Shown here in pieces: positions 6,875-11,810 of a DNA stretch of 11,810 nt. This DNA comes from Devosia sp. GTDB lineage: Bacteria > Pseudomonadota > Alphaproteobacteria > Rhizobiales > Devosiaceae. The notes beneath the pieces were generated by a model. That model saw nothing but the letters and a program-made list of their open reading frames with translations. It was not told the DNA's origin and made no database searches. A program made the position numbers and the translations under genes. Every line of letters starts with the position of its first letter. The first letter of the stretch is position 1. The stretch covers positions 1-11,810 of the forward strand of contig JAQGJI010000030.1 of NCBI GenBank assembly GCA_028290685.1, read 5' to 3'.

Positions 6875-6971
6875 TTGTGTTCTGCGCAATAGGAGGGGGA
6901 ATGAGGTCCGTTGCATGCACTGGCCTACGCCCTCACGCAGTCTCCTCAACAATCAATGCGATTTCTGGCAA

Positions 6972-7286
6972 TCAGAACTTGCTGTCGCGTAGTACCTTGA
7001 CCTGGCTCAACATGAAAATCATGCCGTAGGCGTCAAGCAGCGGTTCGATGTCGGCGGCCAAGCTCTGCGCCTTGTGCAGATCAACCACCGCGAGCAGCAG
7101 CACTTTTTGTTGAGCCCGGGTAATCTGATCGTCCTGCCAGGCGCCCGCCAGTCCCTGCCCGCCGGAGCTTGGGAAAACGGTGTAGCCCTCAATCCGGTGC
7201 TTATGCAAAAGCTCGACCAGCCTGCCCACGAGGGGCTCGTCGATCAGGATCTCGATGCGCGCTTTGTCGATAAGATGGATGGTCAT
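6972..7286 (-). CDS. PII-like signalling protein (SbtB-type), coupled to the bicarbonate permease
   Basis: The 104-residue protein has the PII-fold pattern: beta strand RIEILIDEPL (10-19), helix GRLVELLHKH (21-30), strand IEGYTVFPS (32-40), an exposed T-loop-like stretch rich in Gly and Gln (41-58), strand KVLLLAVVDL (61-70), helix about 72-87 and final strand MLSQVKVLR (92-100). Its gene overlaps the SbtA-like permease stop as ATGA. In cyanobacteria SbtB binds adenine nucleotides including cAMP and blocks the SbtA carrier; a similar role is inferred here from pairing. The cysteine-containing C-terminal extension of some SbtB proteins is absent; the protein contains no cysteine at all. It is cytosolic and probably trimeric like other PII proteins. 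It is not GlnB/GlnK, since the conserved uridylylated tyrosine region is missing. Confidence 0.8.
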   Translation of the reverse strand: MTIHLIDKARIEILIDEPLVGRLVELLHKHRIEGYTVFPSSGGQGLAGAWQDDQITRAQQKVLLLAVVDLHKAQSLAADIEPLLDAYGMIFMLSQVKVLRDSKF

Positions 7287-8233
7287 GAGTTCACCATTCG
7301 CGCCAGTCCGCCATAGAGCGGAATACCCACCAATATGTTGAAGGGAAAGGTAACAGCCAGGGACATGCCCAGGTACAAACCTGGATCGGCTCGCGGCAGC
7401 GCGAGGCGCATGGCTGCGGGCACCGCAATATAGCTGGCGCTGCCCGCCAGGATACCCAGGGCAGCCGCCGTGCCGGTGTCGAGCCCAATGGCGGCTCCAA
7501 CAAGAACGCCTGCAGTGCCGTTCACCAGCGCGATGGCGATGGCCAGGCCAATCAGTGGCACGGTCAGGCTTCGCGTGTCGCGCAGACGCCGAGCGGCAAC
7601 GAGCCCCATATCAAGCAAAAACAGGCACAGTATGCCACGGAACGCGCCTTCAAACACCGGAGCAATGGGGGCGAAACCGTCCTTGCCTGCGATCAGGCCA
7701 ATGATGAAACTGCCTATCAGCAGGACAACCGATCCGTTGGTCAGCGTTTCGTGGAGCAGTTCGGACGCCGGGCGTGCCTTGCTGGCCCCTGCGCGCTGGG
7801 CCAGCAGCAATCCGGTGATAATAGCGGGCGTCTCCATGATTGCGAGCACCGCGACCATGTAACCGGCAGCCGGCATGGCTTGCCGGGAGAGTACCTCCAG
7901 GCCGGTGACGAAGGTCACGACCGAAACCGATCCATAATGAGCCGACACCGCCGCAGCATTCACCGCGTCCAGCCGGCCCAGTTTGCGCAGGACCAGATAA
8001 GCCGGGACAGGCAACAGGAAGCTCAGGCCCAGCCCGGCCAGTGCAGCAAGGATGAGGTCGGCCGTGAACCCGGCCTGTGCGACCTCAACCCCGCCTTTGA
8101 GCCCGATGGCTGCCATCAGATACAACGACAGCGCTTTTCCGATCGTCTCCGGAACGGCCAGATCCGAGCGTATCAGGGAGGCTGCGGCCCCGAGGATGAA
8201 AAACAGGACGACTGGAGATAGCAACGTTTCCAT
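7283..8233 (-). CDS. sbtA: Sodium-dependent bicarbonate transport family permease (SbtA-like)
   Basis: The 316-residue protein has about ten transmembrane helices in two repeats and matches the SbtA family. The first repeat ends in AAVSAHYGSVSVVTFVTG (94-111) and METPAIITG (133-141). The second has LAGSASYIAVPAAMR (262-276) and LGMSLAVTFPFNILVGIP (288-305). These paired Ser/Gly-rich turns are the substrate and sodium-binding elements of the family. The cytosolic loop between the halves (about 146-166) is short; cyanobacterial SbtA proteins are longer, around 370 residues. The ATG at 8233 is used although its ribosome site is weak. The stop overlaps the PII-like gene as ATGA. It lies 63 bases after the TerC-like gene on the same strand, perhaps in one transcript. 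Expected role: sodium-driven bicarbonate uptake across the inner membrane; other small carboxylates are possible. Confidence 0.87.
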   Translation of the reverse strand: METLLSPVVLFFILGAAASLIRSDLAVPETIGKALSLYLMAAIGLKGGVEVAQAGFTADLILAALAGLGLSFLLPVPAYLVLRKLGRLDAVNAAAVSAHYGSVSVVTFVTGLEVLSRQAMPAAGYMVAVLAIMETPAIITGLLLAQRAGASKARPASELLHETLTNGSVVLLIGSFIIGLIAGKDGFAPIAPVFEGAFRGILCLFLLDMGLVAARRLRDTRSLTVPLIGLAIAIALVNGTAGVLVGAAIGLDTGTAAALGILAGSASYIAVPAAMRLALPRADPGLYLGMSLAVTFPFNILVGIPLYGGLARMVNS

Positions 8234-8267
8234 GTATTCAATCCGCGGAGTTCAGGCAGAGTCAGGG

Positions 8268-8291
8268 CGGGGCCAGTTACACCAGGCCCCG
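8268..8291 (-). other. Hairpin between the TerC-like and SbtA-like genes
   Basis: CGGGGCC (8268-8274) and GGCCCCG (8285-8291) form a perfect 7-bp stem with a 10-base loop in the 63-base intercistronic gap. No T-run follows on the minus strand. It may be an RNA-stability element or partial transcription stop rather than a true operon end. Confidence 0.4.
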
Positions 8292-8296
8292 ACCGG

Positions 8297-9283
8297 TCAG
8301 GGGTCGCGGGCCGTCTGACCCTCGCGCGTCCGCCATAGCGAATAACCGATACCGCTTGCAAGGATAACGAAGGTGACCCCAAGCGACCACTCGGCGGGGA
8401 ACTTGGTCCAGCCCAGCAGGTCGGCCACGAAAATCTTGGAGCCAATAAAGATCAGCAGCACCGCCAGGGCCTGTTTGAGATAGGCAAAACGGTGGATGAT
8501 CGCGGCCAGAGCGAAATACAGCGCCCGCAGGCCAAGGATGGCGAAGATGTTCGAGGTGTAAACGATATAGGGATCGGTGGTGATCGCAAAGATCGCCGGG
8601 ACGGAGTCCACGGCAAAGATCACATCCGCAATCTCGATCATGACCAGGGCCAGAAACAGCGGCGTCATGAACCGTTCCAGCTTGCCCGTCTTGGGATCCG
8701 TCTGATGCACGAAAAAGCGGTCGCCGTGCAGTTGGTCGGTTACCCTGAACCGTCGCTTCATGAAGCGCAGCACAGGGTTTTGACCCAGATCTGTTTCCCC
8801 GTGACCAGCGGTGAGCATCTTGACACCGGTAAAGATCAAGAACGCGGCAAAGACATAGAGCAGCCAGCCGAACTCGGACACCAGCGTCGCGCCAAAGCCG
8901 ATCATGATGGCCCGGAGCACGATAACACCGAGAATGCCCCAGAACAGCACGCGGTGCTGATACTGACGGGGAATGGCCAGATAGCCAAAGATCATGGCGA
9001 TCACGAACACATTGTCCATGGCGAGACTCTTCTCGACCACAAAACCGGTGAGGTACTCCACGCCGGATTGAGCGCCGAGCTGCCACCACACGAAGCCGCC
9101 AAAGCTCACGCCCAGAAAAATATAGAAGGCCGAGAGAAAGAGGCTCTCGCGCACTTCGATTTCGTGGCCATCCCGATGCAGAACGCCCAGGTCAAAGGCG
9201 AGCAGGATCGCAACAAGCCCCAGAAAACCAAGCCACATCCAGACTGGTTGGCCAAGGAAAGCAGTCGTCAAGAGCTCCATCAT
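8297..9283 (-). CDS. TerC family integral membrane protein (Alx-like, probable Mn2+/metal exporter)
   Basis: The 328-residue protein has about nine hydrophobic helices and the full TerC signature. FVVEKSLAMDNVFVIAMIFGYL (81-102) holds acidic Glu84 and Asp90, and the second repeat has IEIADVIFAVDSVPAIFAIT (216-235) with Glu217, Asp220 and Asp226. These in-membrane acidic residues are the presumed metal path. RALYF (253-257) and the central charged loop (about 163-205) also fit the Alx/TerC branch. E. coli Alx and Bacillus YceF/YkoY relatives move Mn2+ outward, and the family is also linked to tellurite resistance. The start is ATG at 9283 (a second ATG follows at once). It shares one base with the stop of the upstream TerB-domain gene (TGATG), so the two are co-translated. 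The transported ion is inferred from family knowledge, not shown here. Confidence 0.92.
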   Translation of the reverse strand: MMELLTTAFLGQPVWMWLGFLGLVAILLAFDLGVLHRDGHEIEVRESLFLSAFYIFLGVSFGGFVWWQLGAQSGVEYLTGFVVEKSLAMDNVFVIAMIFGYLAIPRQYQHRVLFWGILGVIVLRAIMIGFGATLVSEFGWLLYVFAAFLIFTGVKMLTAGHGETDLGQNPVLRFMKRRFRVTDQLHGDRFFVHQTDPKTGKLERFMTPLFLALVMIEIADVIFAVDSVPAIFAITTDPYIVYTSNIFAILGLRALYFALAAIIHRFAYLKQALAVLLIFIGSKIFVADLLGWTKFPAEWSLGVTFVILASGIGYSLWRTREGQTARDP

Positions 9284-9762
9284 CAGCGGGCTTCCTCAAC
9301 TTCGAGAACTTTTTGAATGCGATCCAGGGCACCCAGTTCAGCAGGGTGCACCATGCCGTCAGCAGCAAGCACGCGCCCGCACATTTCGGTGACGATCTGC
9401 TTGTGGCCGGGGGACAACACCGTTGTTCCCAGGCCGGCCAGCGCCCGGGCCTCTGCCGAAATCGGATCGTATGCATAGGCCCGCATGTAATAGGCAAGCT
9501 CTTCGGCCAGATCGGCCACGGAAAAACCGTCGAGCGGCGGGCTGGCCGAAAAAGCCTCGATCAGCCGGCGGCGTTCCGCCATGTCCATGCGGCCATCGGC
9601 ATACGATATGATCGCTGCCGCAGCGACGAGCGCTTGCAGCAGGGGTTCACCCCTCGCCGCCTCCGCTTCGAGGCGAAGCTCGCGATCGTTCTCCCCATGC
9701 AGCTGGCGCAGCAGCTCGGCGCGGGAAAACAGATCGCCGTCAGGGGATTTGGTTCTGGCCAT
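9283..9762 (-). CDS. TerB-domain (tellurite resistance TerB-like) cytosolic protein
   Basis: The 159-residue protein is all-helical by pattern and carries the TerB acidic motif twice: SYADGRMDMAE (53-63) and AADGMVHPAE (133-142). The spacing DG-x5-E repeats in the two halves, which fits the internal symmetry and metal-binding sites of TerB. The N-terminal 40 residues are charged and not part of the domain. TerB domains are thought to sense or bind metal near the inner face of the membrane and to partner TerC proteins. Here the gene is immediately upstream of the TerC-like gene with a TGATG junction, strong support for a partnership. The ATG at 9762 has a good ribosome site, AGAGGAG, at about 7 bases. 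The protein has no signal peptide or membrane segment. The family call is confident; the exact role in metal export is inferred. Confidence 0.88.
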   Translation of the reverse strand: MARTKSPDGDLFSRAELLRQLHGENDRELRLEAEAARGEPLLQALVAAAAIISYADGRMDMAERRRLIEAFSASPPLDGFSVADLAEELAYYMRAYAYDPISAEARALAGLGTTVLSPGHKQIVTEMCGRVLAADGMVHPAELGALDRIQKVLEVEEAR

Positions 9763-9881
9763 AGTTCACTCCTCTTGTTTGCCGGTCGGCAGTTCAGAAG
9801 GGAGTGCGTCCAGTGTTGGCAAAGCCAGGCACCACACGCAGGTATCCTTAAGCCCCTGCCGAGGTGATCCGACATCGCGCT

Positions 9882-9894
9882 GTTGTTCAACAAC
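9882..9894. promoter_or_regulatory. Palindrome upstream of the terB-like gene (possible operator)
   Basis: GTTGTTCAACAAC is a perfect inverted repeat (6-base arms around one base), about 120 bases before the terB-like start. Its AT-rich half-sites stand out in a GC-rich region. It could be a binding site for a dimeric repressor; no regulator is assigned. Confidence 0.3.
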
Positions 9895-9916
9895 GCCAGA
9901 GGGGCCCGGTCACCTT

Positions 9917-9928
9917 CCAGATATCTGG
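9917..9928. promoter_or_regulatory. Second palindrome upstream of the terB-like gene
   Basis: CCAGATATCTGG is a perfect 12-base palindrome lying 22 bases from the 9882-9894 palindrome. Two unrelated palindromes this close suggest a control region, but chance cannot be excluded. Confidence 0.3.
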
Positions 9929-9958
9929 GTGCAACTTTGAACCCGCAAGGGGTGCGGC

Positions 9959-9994
9959 AAAAAAATGCTCAACCGGCCAGCCCAGCTCTGGCCG
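9959..9994 (-). terminator. Terminator-like hairpin plus T-run on the minus strand
   Basis: On the minus strand CGGCCAG pairs with CTGGCCG (9994-9988 and 9980-9974, 7-base loop). Seven T follow at 9965-9959, about 8 bases after the stem, which is farther than ideal. No minus-strand gene lies upstream to be terminated, so it would serve an untranslated RNA or be chance. Confidence 0.3.
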
Positions 9995-10280
9995 CCTCAA
10001 CTGCAGACAGCAGACCTCGTTCCTCGGGGCCAGGGAGAACGCGGGCGAGCTGGCATCGGGCCTCGGCAAGCCGTCCGGCATAGGTTCGGCCGGCCACTCA
10101 GGAGCCAGCACCCGCTTCCCGGCTCCAATCAATCCCATTTCGGGCCTTCAAGATCGCCTCCAAGCTGCAGCTGGATCGGCTCCTTGAGCAAGCGGCATTG
10201 CCCAGACGACCGGAGCGGCCGCCCCCGCAACGACGACCGCAGCCGAGGCCCTGCAAACCCCCGATCAATGTTAAGCAAAC

Positions 10281-10309
10281 TTGACATCAGGTCGAAAATA
10301 CTTTACCCC
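10281..10309 (+). promoter_or_regulatory. Candidate promoter of the membrane-protein/XRE/DUF2306 operon
   Basis: A perfect TTGACA at 10281-10286 is followed after 17 bases by TACCCC (10304-10309), a weak -10. It lies just upstream of the ribosome site GGAGGGG before the ATG at 10335. The TTG of this -35 box is also a spurious in-frame start, which I reject. Confidence 0.35.
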
Positions 10310-10334
10310 ATGTGAGGCTACATCGGAGGGGTTT

Positions 10335-10799
10335 ATGAGCATGCGTGAAAAAGTGGCGTGGATTTCCACGCTGACCGCTCTGACCATTTTTGGATACTAC
10401 TTCTGGAGCGTCTGGTCGGATTTTGGCGCACGGCAACTCGACGGCGACACGCTGTTCTGGCGCTTTGTCTGGTGCATCAGCATCGCCGTGGCCATCATGC
10501 TTCCAGCTTGCCTGCTTGCGGCCTGGGCCGGCCAGCAGCAGTTTGATCCGCCGCCAGACGAGATGGATCGCGCCATCGAGCGCCGTTCCAGCCGCGCGGG
10601 ACTGGGTGTCCTTGAAGTCTTGCTCGTCGGAATCATCCTTGTGAGCGGGAGGATTACCGATGCGGCCCGCACCGACTATCCGGCCGATGCTGCCGGAGCC
10701 ACGAGCGTCATGCTGGTCAACATGCTGCTGTTGGCGATGGCTGTTTCGGGCACCCTCCGCGAAATCCTGGTTATCCTCGAGTACCGGCGCTACGCCTGA
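10335..10799 (+). CDS. Small four-helix membrane protein paired with an XRE regulator
   Basis: The 154-residue protein has four hydrophobic segments (about 7-27, 44-64, 90-105 and 124-142). Between helices 2 and 3 is a charged cytosolic motif, DEMDRAIERRSSRAG (75-89). A D-E-x-D-x-x-I-E-x-R pattern at this place is typical of small bacterial membrane proteins encoded directly before a short HTH regulator; I do not recognise a named family with certainty. The start is the ATG at 10335: GGAGGGG lies at good spacing, and the alternative TTG at 10281 coincides with the promoter -35. The stop overlaps the next ATG as TGATG, so the regulator is made in step with this protein. The likely role is as membrane partner or sensor of the regulator, but this is inference from gene pairing. 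No enzymatic motif is visible. Confidence 0.8.
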   Translation: MSMREKVAWISTLTALTIFGYYFWSVWSDFGARQLDGDTLFWRFVWCISIAVAIMLPACLLAAWAGQQQFDPPPDEMDRAIERRSSRAGLGVLEVLLVGIILVSGRITDAARTDYPADAAGATSVMLVNMLLLAMAVSGTLREILVILEYRRYA

Positions 10800-11023
10800 T
10801 GCCCCCTCCGCCCCCCATCACCAACTCCATCCGCCGGCTGCGTTTTGATCGCGGCGAGATGACCCAGCAGCAACTGGCGGACCGGATCGGCATGACCCGC
10901 CAGACTGTGGCAGCGATCGAGCAAAACAAGTACTCGCCGTCCCTGGAAGCCGCCTTCCGCATCGCGGAAGTGTTCGGTGTGGAAATCGGGGAAGTCTTTC
11001 AATGGAACAAGCCCGGCAATTGA
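10799..11023 (+). CDS. Small XRE/Cro-type helix-turn-helix transcriptional regulator
   Basis: The 74-residue protein is essentially one HTH domain. The core runs IRRLRFDRGEMTQQQLADRI, then GMTRQTVAAIEQNKYSPSLE and AAFRIAEVFGVEIGEVFQW. The recognition helix is in TRQTVAAIEQNKYSPS (about 33-48). This is the short YgzD/YozG-like class: no oligomerisation or ligand domain, and the same EQ/RGKYxPSLxxAxxIAxxFxVxIEEVF consensus. Such regulators are normally encoded beside a small membrane protein and usually repress their own operon. The start ATG at 10799 shares a base with the stop of the membrane-protein gene. A Pro-rich start (PPPPP) precedes the domain; a later start is not supported by a codon in place. 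The product is cytosolic and binds DNA; the operator is unknown, perhaps near 10281-10309. Confidence 0.92.
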   Translation: MPPPPPITNSIRRLRFDRGEMTQQQLADRIGMTRQTVAAIEQNKYSPSLEAAFRIAEVFGVEIGEVFQWNKPGN

Positions 11024-11048
11024 TGAGCCGTGAACAGGGGCTGTCGCT

Positions 11049-11726
11049 ATGAATCGTTTTTTGACGAAACCCGTTGTCGTGCCCACTGCATTGTTCTTTG
11101 GCACTCTACTCACGATCCTCTTGGCGCTGGTGCAAGTGGTGCAAATCCCACTGGGCGCCCTGCCCCAGGACAGCGTCCGCCTGAGCACCGTCCCCGTCTG
11201 GCATTTCATGCACGTGCTGGGCGGTGCCACGTTTGGCATCCTTGGCCCAATCCAGTTTGGTCGTGTTCTGATGCACAGATACGGACTTTTGCACCGCATC
11301 ATGGGGCGCGTGTTTGTGGCAGCGGGCGCAATGATCTCGCTGAGTTCGCTCAGTCTGCTTTGGCACTTTCCCGATACCTATTCGGCGGCCATGAGCAGCG
11401 GCCGGTTGCTATTCGGGGCCGCGTTGGGTGTGGCTTTGATTATGGCGATGCGGGCCATCGGCAAGAGGGATTTTACCGGCCACCGCGACTGGATGATCCG
11501 AGCCTATGCAATCGGGATGGGGGCCACGGCCGTGACCATGGTGTTTTTCCCCATTTACGCGATCACCGGAGAGCCGCCGACGGGCCTCGCCGCCGATATC
11601 GCATTTTTGGGATCCTGGACGGCGTGCGTTGCTTTTGCCGAGGCCCTCGTGCGCAGGTTGCGGCCATCTCGAATTGCCAACTCGGCACCGTTGTTCATGT
11701 CGCCAGGCGCCGTGGGTGAGCGTTGA
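11049..11726 (+). CDS. DUF2306 family membrane protein
   Basis: The 225-residue protein has about seven hydrophobic segments and the features of DUF2306: WHFMHVLGGATFGILGPIQF (51-70) with His52 and His55, LHRIMGRVFV (81-90) with His82, Arg83 and Arg87, and the family hallmark KRDFTGHRDWMIRAYAI (139-155) with His145 and Trp148. Conserved intramembrane His/Arg pairs suggest a cofactor or redox role (the fold resembles that of small cytochrome-like membrane proteins), but no function is established. The start ATG at 11049 has CAGGGG 8 bases upstream; an overlapping frame from 11030 is a shadow. It lies 25 bases after the XRE gene and is probably in its operon. A nine-codon minicistron fills the gap. 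Downstream a hairpin near 11763 may end the operon. Confidence 0.85.
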   Translation: MNRFLTKPVVVPTALFFGTLLTILLALVQVVQIPLGALPQDSVRLSTVPVWHFMHVLGGATFGILGPIQFGRVLMHRYGLLHRIMGRVFVAAGAMISLSSLSLLWHFPDTYSAAMSSGRLLFGAALGVALIMAMRAIGKRDFTGHRDWMIRAYAIGMGATAVTMVFFPIYAITGEPPTGLAADIAFLGSWTACVAFAEALVRRLRPSRIANSAPLFMSPGAVGER

Positions 11727-11762
11727 CGAGCAGGCCTGCGACCAATCGGTGCGCAATGGCGG

Positions 11763-11789
11763 CACCTGCCGGCCCGCTACCGGCAAGTG
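11763..11789 (+). terminator. Hairpin downstream of the DUF2306 gene
   Basis: CACCTGCCGG (11763-11772) and CCGGCAAGTG (11780-11789) pair with one non-Watson-Crick position (C opposite A) around a 7-base loop. No T-run follows before the window ends. It is a plausible operon-end structure only. The rest of 11727-11810 shows no gene. Confidence 0.35.
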
Positions 11790-11810
11790 GACCAGCGTGG
11801 TCGGCGCCAT

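Larger units (their letters stand above)
9763..10334. other. Long divergent intergenic region
   Basis: These 572 bases separate the leftward terB-like gene from the rightward membrane-protein gene. They hold the two palindromes, the minus-strand terminator-like element and the promoter candidate at 10281-10309. Open frames on both strands (for example 9887-10138 minus and 9965-10315 plus) give Arg/Pro-rich or patternless products with no recognisable domain and no good ribosome site. A plus-strand stretch at about 10150-10230 reads in a protein-like way but lacks a start, so a decayed gene is possible. I call no gene. Confidence 0.5.

Noticed and set aside
5622..6920. 432-codon minus-strand frame across the MFS gene
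   Set aside because: The product is rich in Gly, Gln, His, Asp and Arg without any hydrophobic or domain pattern; the plus-strand MFS frame has 12 helices and motif A.
9763..9900. Mn2+ (yybP-ykoY) riboswitch in front of terB-terC
   Set aside because: I could not find the conserved internal-loop sequences or the long paired stems; a covariance-model search would settle it.
9965..10315. 116-codon plus-strand frame in the long gap
   Set aside because: Arg/Pro/Ser-rich product without domain pattern and without a good ribosome site; it overlaps the promoter candidate and terminator-like element.
11409..11810. Minus-strand frame entering from the right edge
   Set aside because: Most of it is antisense to the DUF2306 gene and its product shows no domain pattern.

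Overview
The window looks like a chromosomal segment of a GC-rich alphaproteobacterium, probably Hyphomicrobiales and perhaps a Devosia-like genus. The evidence is gene content, tightly overlapped genes, frequent GTG/TTG starts and high GC; the genus is a guess, not a sequence-proved call. I see no tRNA, rRNA, CRISPR array, insertion sequence or phage gene.

Layout. (1) 1-2884, minus strand: the dTDP-L-rhamnose operon in the order rfbA-rfbC-rfbB-rfbD. All three junctions are 4-base stop/start overlaps, and rfbD runs off the left edge. These enzymes make the activated rhamnose used for O-antigen or exopolysaccharide. (2) 3208-4523, minus strand: a coupled pair, a YqcI/YcgG (GntA-like) heme-type guanidino N-hydroxylase homologue followed by a DUF1989 (urea-carboxylase-associated / carboxyguanidine-deiminase-like) protein. 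Both families have members that act on guanidino compounds, so this is the best candidate for an undescribed small pathway here. (3) 4684-5247, minus strand: a secreted SH3-domain protein with its own terminator. (4) 5589-6824, plus strand: an MFS transporter with a TTG start, preceded by a possible arginine-rich leader ORF. (5) 6972-9762, minus strand: terB-like, terC-like, sbtA-like and PII-like (SbtB-type) genes. They form two translationally coupled pairs about 60 bases apart, possibly one transcript for metal-ion and bicarbonate homeostasis. (6) 10335-11726, plus strand: a four-helix membrane protein, a small XRE-type repressor and a DUF2306 membrane protein, probably one self-regulated operon.

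Stretches longer than 300 bases without a convincing gene are 2885-3207, 5248-5588 and 9763-10334. They hold promoter candidates, palindromes and hairpins, described individually. Almost every same-strand neighbour pair inside a module overlaps by 1 to 4 bases, so co-translation is the general design of this region.
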